From Spirochaetaceae bacterium (GTDB lineage: Bacteria; Spirochaetota; Spirochaetia; DSM-27196; SKKC01), in the NCBI GenBank assembly GCA_007128315.1, contig SKXQ01000054.1, forward strand, positions 1 to 64,000: a stretch of 64,000 nt of DNA, in the 5' to 3' direction. Below are positions 37,768-46,067 of this stretch, one piece after another. Each line of letters starts with the position of its first letter. Positions within the stretch are counted from its first letter, which is position 1. The position numbers were made by a program, and so were the translations under genes. Under the pieces are notes generated by a model. The model saw only the letters and a list, made by a program, of their open reading frames with translations, had not been told where the DNA came from and searched no databases.

Positions 37768-39794
37768 ACAAACCTCATCCGTCTGCCGCAACCCTGAGGC
37801 GTATACGCGCCGGATTTCACTTTCTGCTTTCAGGCAGTTCACGTCTTCTGATATTCCTCTCGGTTACCTTCCTCGTCGGGGAAATCGTGCTTCGCACAGA
37901 ACCCCTTCGCTACCATGTTCTCTACGAATATCTGCTTTATCTCGGCCGACTCCTCCGTTTCGACCTCGGCGCGAACCGGGATGGCGTACAGATCCTGTTT
38001 TACCTGCAGCCGGCCCTCCGGAATTCCCTCAGGCTCTTTCTTGTACCTATGGTCGTGTCGCTCGGACTCGCCTACTACATAGGCAGCAGGACGTACATCC
38101 GGCGATCGGGAGTCATCGCGGGCGCTGTTCGTCGCGTTGCCAACTTCGCCTCAGCTGTGCCCGTGTACTGGCTGGCACTGCTTTTTTTCGTCGTTGCCGT
38201 TGAGACCGGCTGGTTCCCGGTCGGAAATGTGAGCGCCCCCGGGGCCGACCGCCTGCCTCGTGTGGCCCGGTCGCTGAATTATCTGCATCACCTCGCGCTC
38301 CCATGGGCGAGTCTGATGCTTTATCCTGTCATGGTACTCTCGGATCGCATACAGACCCGACTGCGCTCGGTGAGCTCACAAAACTTCGTCAAGGCGCTCG
38401 AAAGCCGCGGATACCGGCGGTCGACCATCGTGCACCGACACCTCTACCCTGTGGTCCTGTCGGATCTGCTGCACGGTTTCGCCGCGCTCGTTCCCATGCT
38501 GATCACCTACCTGGTTCTGGTGGAACGGGTTTTCAACTATCCGGGACTGGGACTCATGACCATAGGCCAGTTTCAGGGCATCGCACCGGTTCCCGATACA
38601 AGCGTCTCGCAGGCGGGACTGACGTATCTCGGTATTCTGGCCATACTCTTGCAGACCCTTGCGCGCGGCCTCGCAGCCATGATACTGCCGCAAACGACGC
38701 ATGATACCGGCGACGGCCGGACGAAGGTCTGGCGGCGAATCGTCCTTCCTGCAATCGGGGTAAGCGCGCTCCTCGCGCCGGCTCTTGCAGCAGCGATCCC
38801 ATGGCCGACCATGCAGGCGCAGGGCGCCGGTATGATACCTGTCCGCCTCCTGCTGCTTCTGCTGTCCGGTACCACATTCGTTTCTGCGTTGCAGCGGGTC
38901 CGGGCGGCATCTTCGGCCCCACGCCTGTTTCGTGGATCCCCGCAGCAGCGGAACCGTCTGTGGATACCCGTGCCTGATCCCGCCTGGATCGGACGCGTTA
39001 TCCGCACCCATGGCCGGCAGATTCTCGGCATCGCGCTCCTCGTCGCAGCATTTGCCCTGCTTCTCGGCGCCGGCTTCATGATCGAGACCCCTCCAAGAAG
39101 CTTCGCGAACCCGATCATGGCCGAACGCGCCACGGGGATACCCTGGCCAGTCGCCTATACGCAGCGGGCCATTGTGGCGTCGCGATTCATGCTCATACCA
39201 CTCGCGGCTGCACTGGCTGCCGTCGTCGCAGGAACCCTCGCGGGCAGCATCGCTGGTTACCACGGGCTTCAAAGCGCCGATGGAATCGCCGATATCATCG
39301 AAACCTTTCCCTCGGTTACCGTCCTCGTCATGATGAGCGCCGCTACCGACCGCTCGATCATGGGACTCCTTGTCACCCTGGCGCTCATCGGAGGCGCGCG
39401 GATGTACCGGAGAATCCGATTCGAAGTCGAACAGATCCGGGAACGCGATTACATACGGTACAGCACGCTCCTGGGAAGCCCTGCCGCGACGGTCATGTTC
39501 CGACACGTTCTCCGGAATACGGCTCCACTGATCGCTCAGGCAGGCGTGCTGGTTGCCGTGGACCTGCTGATCCTCGAAGCGAATATGAGCTTCCTCGGCA
39601 ATTTCTACAGTCTTCCCTTCGAATGGGAGTCGTTCATTCCCGTACGCGGATGGGGTCTTATGCTCAACGAGACGCGCTCGCTCATGATTCGAGGTGACAT
39701 GGCCCCTGCCTTGATACCGGCCGCGTTCCTTTCGGTCGCAGTTATCATCGGACGGGCCCTCGCGGGCGCTGTACGAGGGAGACCACAGTCATGA
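37764..39794 (+). CDS. fused DppB-DppC-type ABC permease
   Basis: 676 aa with two EAA-loop-like segments (FVKALESRGYRRSTIVHRHLYPVVLSDLL and YIRYSTLLGSPAATVMFRHVLRNTAPLI); second half has typical DppC GSIAGYHG...DIIETFPSVTVLVM; TTG start overlapping the upstream gene. Confidence 0.85.
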   Translation: MNKPHPSAATLRRIRAGFHFLLSGSSRLLIFLSVTFLVGEIVLRTEPLRYHVLYEYLLYLGRLLRFDLGANRDGVQILFYLQPALRNSLRLFLVPMVVSLGLAYYIGSRTYIRRSGVIAGAVRRVANFASAVPVYWLALLFFVVAVETGWFPVGNVSAPGADRLPRVARSLNYLHHLALPWASLMLYPVMVLSDRIQTRLRSVSSQNFVKALESRGYRRSTIVHRHLYPVVLSDLLHGFAALVPMLITYLVLVERVFNYPGLGLMTIGQFQGIAPVPDTSVSQAGLTYLGILAILLQTLARGLAAMILPQTTHDTGDGRTKVWRRIVLPAIGVSALLAPALAAAIPWPTMQAQGAGMIPVRLLLLLLSGTTFVSALQRVRAASSAPRLFRGSPQQRNRLWIPVPDPAWIGRVIRTHGRQILGIALLVAAFALLLGAGFMIETPPRSFANPIMAERATGIPWPVAYTQRAIVASRFMLIPLAAALAAVVAGTLAGSIAGYHGLQSADGIADIIETFPSVTVLVMMSAATDRSIMGLLVTLALIGGARMYRRIRFEVEQIRERDYIRYSTLLGSPAATVMFRHVLRNTAPLIAQAGVLVAVDLLILEANMSFLGNFYSLPFEWESFIPVRGWGLMLNETRSLMIRGDMAPALIPAAFLSVAVIIGRALAGAVRGRPQS

Positions 39795-41533
39795 AGCACA
39801 GACGTGGAGTCGGGCGCCTTCTCCTGCTGACCTTCGTTCTGTTCGCGAGTTCGCGACTGACGGCAGAGGTGTTTGACTACGCTTCGACTGCGGGCAGATG
39901 GATGAGGATCCCTGAGACCGGTGCCGTCGTGCGTCTGGGAACGTACCGGGACGGGGACCGCACCGTACTCAGACAGGTGGTATTCGAGAATGAAACGCTG
40001 CACAGCGTTGACCTCGCGGACCTGTACATCGGCACCGCGCGAATCCGTCGGGCGATAGAAACCGGTGACATCGTGCTCCTGTACATCACCGACGGAGGAA
40101 ATCGACTCCCGAACGGTCTATACGCGGTTCCCCGGACGGAACTCCCTGAGAGGACCGGAGAGTCGGACGCAGACGCTTTGTGGCTCAGGGATCACCTGCT
40201 CACCGAAGCCGGACGGGTAGCCTCACACAGAGACTTTGACGCACTCCCGGGCGACCGGACCGGTTCGGAAGACCGGTATGTCGTGGCTCATCGCACACCG
40301 GGCGGATCGCAACTCGTCGTATACACTGCAGACGGACATGCGCGAAACGTCAAAGGAGTAGACGAAAACCGCCTTGCGGGCGATCTGCGCCTCGCCCGGG
40401 ACGAGCGCACTGATCGCCTCCTGATATCATTCAGGAGCCGCGGACAGACCGAGGAGGCAGGGCTTCACGTCGGACTTCTGCGATCAGATAACGGCACCTA
40501 CGTGTACGAGGAACTGACACAGCTCCCCGGTCGCTTTTTTTCGGTGTTTGGCTCGACCGCTGAGGGTCCTCGCGGTCCACTCGGCTACGGAACCACCTAC
40601 CGGGATGCGGGGCATGACCTTATCGTTCTGAACGACGGCAGTATCGCCATTGCCTACCAGTACATTACGCAGATTCTCAGCCCTCTGACGCGGCCGGCCG
40701 CCGGTCTGGTCGTATATCATCTGTCCTCTGATTCAGGCGAAGCGACCCGCATTACCGTCACCGAACCGCAGACCAGTCGCTTCGTGTTTTCGCCGCGTCT
40801 GTATCAAGCCGATGAACAAACGCTGTCTGTATACTGGATTGCCGAACAGCATCCCGAATTTATAAGTGATGTATTCAGGGCCGACATCGATCTCGCGACC
40901 ATGCGTACGGATCGCCCCGAAAACATCAGTGCGAACGCCCGTGTCGTCAGCGACCCTGCGGCTGCTGACCCCGGAGGCACTTCTGTGCTGTATCTTCAGC
41001 ACGAACCCCGGGCCGAAACCTCCCGGGTAATCGTCCGGAAGCCCGCCGTCCGCACGCCGGGAGACTGGTTCCGCGTTCCGGGAGACGGTGTTCCAGCAGA
41101 GAATCTTGCCGCCGCACTGCTCACCGTGCCGCTTGCCGCTCTGTATGGTATTGCATTGATGTTCACCCGCTCACTTCCGGCGCTCCTGCTCGTGTACGCT
41201 CTAACCGGTGCACTGTATCGCTTCAGCCCCGAGATCGTACGGCATGCAGGAGCCCGCATGATTCCTGTTCTAAGCTGCCTCTATTTTGCCGTTCACGGAA
41301 TTCCGCCGTTCAGTTTCACACCGTTCACGCACGGTGCTTCCCTGTTCGCTCTTGCAGCGGGTGCAGCGCTGTGCAGTGGCTATCTCGCACAGACCCGGAC
41401 ATTCCCACCCCGGGGATCGACGAGAAACGACATGATGCTGCCGATCGCGATTGGTGCGCTTGTGTTCAATACGGTTCTTGCCTACCCGCTTGTCGCCGAA
41501 ATGCTTGCGGGTCTTAACAGCTTCGTGTACTAG
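39791..41533 (+). CDS. secreted/membrane-anchored protein of unknown function in the ABC operon
   Basis: 580 aa; signal peptide (RRGVGRLLLLTFVLFASSRLTA), ~430-aa extracytoplasmic beta-rich region, several C-terminal TM helices; start overlaps the permease stop by 4 bp. Confidence 0.75.
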   Translation: MKHRRGVGRLLLLTFVLFASSRLTAEVFDYASTAGRWMRIPETGAVVRLGTYRDGDRTVLRQVVFENETLHSVDLADLYIGTARIRRAIETGDIVLLYITDGGNRLPNGLYAVPRTELPERTGESDADALWLRDHLLTEAGRVASHRDFDALPGDRTGSEDRYVVAHRTPGGSQLVVYTADGHARNVKGVDENRLAGDLRLARDERTDRLLISFRSRGQTEEAGLHVGLLRSDNGTYVYEELTQLPGRFFSVFGSTAEGPRGPLGYGTTYRDAGHDLIVLNDGSIAIAYQYITQILSPLTRPAAGLVVYHLSSDSGEATRITVTEPQTSRFVFSPRLYQADEQTLSVYWIAEQHPEFISDVFRADIDLATMRTDRPENISANARVVSDPAAADPGGTSVLYLQHEPRAETSRVIVRKPAVRTPGDWFRVPGDGVPAENLAAALLTVPLAALYGIALMFTRSLPALLLVYALTGALYRFSPEIVRHAGARMIPVLSCLYFAVHGIPPFSFTPFTHGASLFALAAGAALCSGYLAQTRTFPPRGSTRNDMMLPIAIGALVFNTVLAYPLVAEMLAGLNSFVY

Positions 41534-41934
41534 AACTGGAAGGGGTGCGGCAGAAGATCGGCCATCGTGTAATAGTCTTTCACCTCAGAAAGATCGGCTA
41601 TGAGAATCCGCGTATCCGGCAACGTAAACTCCGAGAGCACCTGCAGGCAGACGGCACAGGGAACCGCGAGCGGATCGGCGTCGGTCACGACCAGCACGAA
41701 CTCAAGCTTCGTGTATCCGATATCTGCCAACATGGACATAACCGCACCGCGTTCGGCGCAGATCGTCGCTCCGTAGCTGGCGTTTTCAACATTGCAGCCG
41801 CCGTAGATCTTATCGCTGTCTACGGGCTTGATCGCCGCGCCAACCAGAAACCCCGAGTACGGGGCGTAGGCGTTCTCACGAGCCTGCCGAGCGATCTGCA
41901 GTGCCTTCTCCATGATCATCGTATCCTTACTCAT
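41530..41934 (-). CDS. cdd: cytidine deaminase
   Basis: ARENAYAPYSGFLVGAAI, GGCNVENASYGATICAERGAVMSML, PCAVCLQVLSEF. Confidence 0.95.
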   Translation of the reverse strand: MSKDTMIMEKALQIARQARENAYAPYSGFLVGAAIKPVDSDKIYGGCNVENASYGATICAERGAVMSMLADIGYTKLEFVLVVTDADPLAVPCAVCLQVLSEFTLPDTRILIADLSEVKDYYTMADLLPHPFQF

Positions 41935-41987
41935 CGGCTGCGTCCCCCCGCTGATACGGTAGTACGAAGCGTCACCACGTGCAAGAT

Positions 41988-41999
41988 CGAAGATCTTCG
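41988..41999. promoter_or_regulatory. perfect 12-bp palindrome in the promoter of the EIIA-DAC gene
   Basis: CGAAGATCTTCG, directly upstream of putative -10 TATACT (42002-42007). Confidence 0.45.
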
Positions 42000-42028
42000 C
42001 CTATACTGAAAAAAACACGCGGAGGCAC

Positions 42029-43357
42029 ATGAACACCAAGACGTTTTTCTCGGCTGACAGGGTGGTCTTCCTCAGATCACAAAACAAGAGGGACGCGATC
42101 GAGACCCTGGTGCGTACGGCCTGCGATTCGGCCGACATACGGAACCCGAAACTTGTCGCTGATCTGGTGCTGGCGCGTGAAGAAGAAATTTCGACGAAGG
42201 TGTCCGAAGGTGTAGCAATTCCACACGCGAAGTTACCCGACTCCGACCGGACGGTCGGCTGCATCGGCATTTCCGCTGAAGGCGTTCCCTACGATGGCGG
42301 ATCGGTTCACGTCATTGTGCTGATGCTCTGGGCACACACCACAAACCTCCTGGTCCTGAGCGATCTGGGCCGCCTGCTCCGACGATCCGATCTCTACGAA
42401 GCGCTGAAACGGTCCCGTACTGCCGAACAGGTTCTGAAAGTTCTGTCGAATCCTCCAACACGTGTAGAAAAGGAACCCGAGCGAAACAGGACGGCATCTA
42501 CGACCTTCCTGCACGCGCTCAGACTCGCGGAGTCCATAGGCCTTGAGTCCGTCCTGCTTTTTCCCGACGCGATGGGGTCGGTCTATTTCTTCAAGTCTGA
42601 ACCCGGCCTGCAGGATGCCCGCTCGTCGTTTCGCGGCCGGGTACTCCTTCTGACAAACGACCCTGAGGCATACACGTCCGATGGAATTGTTGACGAAATC
42701 ATCGACATGCCCGTGAAATCAGTCAGTGAGCACAACCTCACTACTACATCGCTCCTGTTTCTTCTCAGTCGGGGCATTCTGGAAAAGACCGAGCGCGTCC
42801 TTACGGTGTTCGGCGAGCCTTCAAGCGGAGCGCTGGATACCATACGACTTACGAACCTGAAACGCGAGTTCGGCCCCCTGTTCCGGCTTCCCAGCGGCGG
42901 CGTCGGCGGTGACATTGACGATCTGGTGTTCGCACGGGTCCTGCAACTGGCAACGGAACTCGCCCAGGAAGGCAGGGAGGGGAAGCCCGCGGGTACGATT
43001 TTTGTCCTTGGTGATTACGAGAACGTCAAGGGCTACTGTCACCAGCTGCTGGTAAATCCCTTTCGCGGTCTTGAAGAATCAGACCGGAACGTTCTCGACC
43101 CGAGCCTTGAGGAAACGGTGAAGGAGTTCTCGCGCATCGACGGGGCGTTTCTGATCGGCGGAGACGGTGTGATACAGAGCGCGGGCACCTATCTGCGCGC
43201 TGATGTGGAAGTCCAGGATCTGCCGCAGGGGCTCGGTGCCCGGCACACCGCAGCAGCAGCCATTACTGCCGTCAGCGCGTCTGTTTCCATAGCGATAAGC
43301 GAGTCGACGAAGCGGATCTCCGTCTTTCGCCAGGGACGGCGCGTTATGAGCGCCTGA
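42029..43357 (+). CDS. PTS EIIA (fructose/Ntr-type)-(PK alpha/beta-like)-diadenylate cyclase-like fusion protein
   Basis: N-terminus VLAREEEISTKVSEGVAIPHAKLPD (EIIA phospho-His motif); C-terminus IFVLGDYENVKGYCHQLLVNPFRG...VKEFSRIDGAFLIGGDGVIQSAGTYL...LPQGLGARHTAAAAITAVSASVSIAISESTKRISVFRQG matches DisA_N/DAC layout (DGA...GxRHx). Confidence 0.8.
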   Translation: MNTKTFFSADRVVFLRSQNKRDAIETLVRTACDSADIRNPKLVADLVLAREEEISTKVSEGVAIPHAKLPDSDRTVGCIGISAEGVPYDGGSVHVIVLMLWAHTTNLLVLSDLGRLLRRSDLYEALKRSRTAEQVLKVLSNPPTRVEKEPERNRTASTTFLHALRLAESIGLESVLLFPDAMGSVYFFKSEPGLQDARSSFRGRVLLLTNDPEAYTSDGIVDEIIDMPVKSVSEHNLTTTSLLFLLSRGILEKTERVLTVFGEPSSGALDTIRLTNLKREFGPLFRLPSGGVGGDIDDLVFARVLQLATELAQEGREGKPAGTIFVLGDYENVKGYCHQLLVNPFRGLEESDRNVLDPSLEETVKEFSRIDGAFLIGGDGVIQSAGTYLRADVEVQDLPQGLGARHTAAAAITAVSASVSIAISESTKRISVFRQGRRVMSA

Positions 43358-43366
43358 TTCCGTCGA

Positions 43367-45637
43367 CTACGGCCCCGCGGCAGGAGGAGCCGCATAGAGC
43401 GCGATAGCCTCGGCACGCGCCGAAGCGCGCGCGCTTCGCAGGTCGTCGGCGCTGCCGCGAAGTGAAGATACACCGTCAGGTTCCGACAAGGGCTGTGTTC
43501 CGTCATTCACGCGCATGACTGCGCCGGGATTGCGGTCGAGAAAACCCTTGACGTCATCAAAGGCTATGGAAAAAACCGAAACTTTCGTTTCACTCGTTAC
43601 CCTGACCGTGCTCGGCTGTTGACGGTGCAGCTCGCCCATGTTCCCGGCAAGCATACCGCGCTGCAGCGTGTTCGTTTTTCCGCCTTCTTCTGCGACCAGG
43701 AGACGTCCGTCCCGCACCAGAAAGACTTCCTGCACGGCTGCCCCGTATTCAACGAGGACCTCTGAAGCACCGTATTCGCGCGGCTGCAGCACCGACTCGA
43801 GCCACATCCGCTGGTAGTCGGTCAGGTGAACGAAGGGCAGCCCCTCGGCCAGCAGGTTCCAGGTCTCTTCGCTGCGGTTGCGAATCAGACGTCTCAGCAC
43901 TGTTTCGAACTCGGTTCCGGCGATGAAGTTCAGGAATCGCGAACGTTCTATGGACAGAATTTCGACTTCAGACTCGGCAATAACGTCGGCTGTGCGGTCG
44001 CTGTCGGTCATGAGAGCAACCTCGCCGAAGTAGTCATACGCACCAAGCGCTTTGCCACGCACGAGGTTGTCTACGAGGACCGCCGCGTTGCCGTTCATGA
44101 TGATATAAAAGTAGTTCCCCCGGGTTCCCTTGCGGATAATGTGCTCCCCGGCACGAAAGGTCTGCCGTTCGACAATGCCAAAGAACTGCTGCACTTTAGG
44201 TACGCTCATATCCCTGGCAAAATCGAGCTGCTTCAAGACGTCGAGAACCCGGTAGGCTTCTTCGTACGGCGGCGGAGCCGTGTCGAGATACCTGGTGTTC
44301 TCTATGCCGAAAGAAGCCCGACTCAACAGCGAATCGCCCGGAAAGTCCTTCTCTGCGATGTGAAAGCAGGTGATCCTGCGCTGTACGTCTTCAGGGAGAT
44401 TCGCCAGATAGGTAACCGGAGTGTGCAGCGGCGCTATACCCGCTTCGTGGTAGATCACATCTGCATCCCAGGGAAAGCTTTTCAGCTGCTCGTATCGCCG
44501 CTGATCAATCGTCCCGCCGGCAAGCATCGATTCATGGATGTCGGGGTCATTCTGGTGGTCGCTCGAGTATACGAAGCTCTTGTCCTGAAACGTGAGCCGA
44601 AAAGCCATGGTCGGAATCGAATGGACCGAGTAATAGACCGCGAACTCTCCCCCATGCACGTAGAAGCTCTGGTCTATATACACAGGGTGAAAATCAAAGA
44701 GGGACCTCAGAAAATCCGGGTGTTCGCCCGAGAAGGATGCATACTTTCGCAGAAAGCTCTGCATGATTGTTGGCGTTGTATACACGGTCACACGACCTTC
44801 CTGAAGAATTTTCTGAAAGGTTCCCGCGTCGTGGTCTGCATGGCAGTGCGTCAGGATGATGGAGTCTATGAACTTGGGGTTTACGTTCGACTGAAGCAGC
44901 CACTCGGTGCAGTTGACGGGGGGATCGACCATGATGCCGCTGTGGTTGAGCCAGATAATGAAACCGGACGTGTTATCATGCGGGTCAAAGCCGTGACTCG
45001 GTCCGAGGCATGTTACCCCGAAGCGCGGGGGCACAAAGGGAGTCGACAGTCGCTCACCGATATCATACTGCGGTGTGTAGGAGACCGCTGCCGGTACAGA
45101 GACCGCCTCGAGCCCGTCCCAACTGAACTGGAAGCTGTCGGGCGTACTGCGAATATGCACGCCGTCGATCTCGACTACATCATCCTTGAAGCAGACAATA
45201 TCAAACAGATCCTCCAGGGCCAGCGCCCCCCGGAAAAACGAGAGCTCACGGCTGATATCAGGAACCCAGGAATCGGGGTCATCCGAGAAGAGGTCCTGTC
45301 GCAGATCGAGCTTCCCGGGTCCGAATACCGACTCCCGAATCGCAACCGAAAGCCGCGCACCCTGTTCTTCGGTGCAGCATATCGTAACCTTCTGTTTGCG
45401 TATAAAAAAATTAAAGTAGATCGGAAACTCCATGTCACCGACGTTGATGCCCTTCTGCCAGTGAAACAGATCATGCGGGAGCACGAAGATTCTCGGGACC
45501 GACTCCGGCGTCACCAGAGTATCCTTGATCGTCTCCGGCGGAGCTCCCACCTGTATACCCCCGATTGGCGTCCGGACGATACGACCGCCACGCGGCAGTT
45601 CTACGACGGTCCCGACCTGTATTTCTGATTCCTTCAT
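43367..45637 (-). CDS. MBL-fold hydrolase with two C-terminal cyclic-nucleotide-binding domains
   Basis: 756 aa; ILTHCHADHDAG metallo-beta-lactamase motif, YSSDHQND; cNMP-like FRAGEHIIRKGTRGNYFYIIMNGNAAVLVDN...LGAYDYFGEVALMTDSDRTADVIAES and second repeat YGASEVLVEYGAAVQEVFLVRDGRLLVAEEG. Confidence 0.85.
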   Translation of the reverse strand: MKESEIQVGTVVELPRGGRIVRTPIGGIQVGAPPETIKDTLVTPESVPRIFVLPHDLFHWQKGINVGDMEFPIYFNFFIRKQKVTICCTEEQGARLSVAIRESVFGPGKLDLRQDLFSDDPDSWVPDISRELSFFRGALALEDLFDIVCFKDDVVEIDGVHIRSTPDSFQFSWDGLEAVSVPAAVSYTPQYDIGERLSTPFVPPRFGVTCLGPSHGFDPHDNTSGFIIWLNHSGIMVDPPVNCTEWLLQSNVNPKFIDSIILTHCHADHDAGTFQKILQEGRVTVYTTPTIMQSFLRKYASFSGEHPDFLRSLFDFHPVYIDQSFYVHGGEFAVYYSVHSIPTMAFRLTFQDKSFVYSSDHQNDPDIHESMLAGGTIDQRRYEQLKSFPWDADVIYHEAGIAPLHTPVTYLANLPEDVQRRITCFHIAEKDFPGDSLLSRASFGIENTRYLDTAPPPYEEAYRVLDVLKQLDFARDMSVPKVQQFFGIVERQTFRAGEHIIRKGTRGNYFYIIMNGNAAVLVDNLVRGKALGAYDYFGEVALMTDSDRTADVIAESEVEILSIERSRFLNFIAGTEFETVLRRLIRNRSEETWNLLAEGLPFVHLTDYQRMWLESVLQPREYGASEVLVEYGAAVQEVFLVRDGRLLVAEEGGKTNTLQRGMLAGNMGELHRQQPSTVRVTSETKVSVFSIAFDDVKGFLDRNPGAVMRVNDGTQPLSEPDGVSSLRGSADDLRSARASARAEAIALYAAPPAAGP

Positions 45638-45736
45638 TTCTCCCCCGCACCACTCCGAATGGTTTTTGCAGTGTACTCGCGCTCCGGGTACGCTGCAATC
45701 TATTCTATGTACTACACATCCGACGTGATTTCACGG

Positions 45737-45765
45737 TTGACGGCTCACGGGAGCGGGTATAGCAT
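45737..45765 (+). promoter_or_regulatory. sigma-70-like promoter of the structured RNA candidate
   Basis: TTGACG (45737-45742), 17-nt spacer, TAGCAT (45760-45765). Confidence 0.6.
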
Positions 45766-45771
45766 CATGGT

Positions 45772-46034
45772 AGATGGGGTGTTAATCCTCCATGACAAAC
45801 GGAGGCGTGAACTATGAAGAGTGAATGCGTTCCGCCGGACAGGGAAGGCCGGTCATAATCCCGGCACCAGACAGAGATCGCAATCGTGCGATTCACTATC
45901 CCACCCGTGGCGCCGATCGGCGCACACGAACAGGCGGTCGAGGCGACTGAAGCAGCAAACAGTCGTAGCGGGTATACCCCGAAAAATAATGGAAAGACCG
46001 CGTCAGCCGGCTCACAAGGAGCCGGCTTTTTTTT
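45772..46034 (+). ncRNA. candidate structured small RNA (possible 14-aa ORF)
   Basis: promoter-to-terminator unit; pairings GGGTG 45777-81/CACCC 45902-06, CCTCC 45787-91/GGAGG 45801-05, GTGAAT 45821-26/ATTCAC 45891-96, GCGCCGATCGGCGC 45910-23, GCGGTC 45934-39/GACCGC 45996-46001 enclosing GCGACTG/CAGTCGT and CGGG-TATAC-CCCG. Confidence 0.6.
46005..46034 (+). terminator. strong intrinsic terminator of the structured RNA candidate
   Basis: AGCCGGCTC-ACAAG-GAGCCGGCT followed by eight T. Confidence 0.92.
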
Positions 46035-46067
46035 GCCGTCGCCTGCGGTATATGCCCTGTCCGATGA

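Noticed and set aside
38376-39506. 376-aa minus-strand ORF within the fused permease
   Set aside because: Antisense to a strongly supported TM protein; low-complexity charged translation
43826-45628. 600-aa plus-strand ORF antisense to the MBL-cNMP gene
   Set aside because: Almost exactly mirrors the opposite-strand gene, no recognisable motifs, typical spurious long antisense ORF in GC-rich codon-biased DNA
45787-45906. Known riboswitch (c-di-AMP ydaO, c-di-GMP, TPP, cobalamin) given the nearby DAC gene
   Set aside because: I could not find the conserved core sequences of any of these classes, and the downstream gene is convergent
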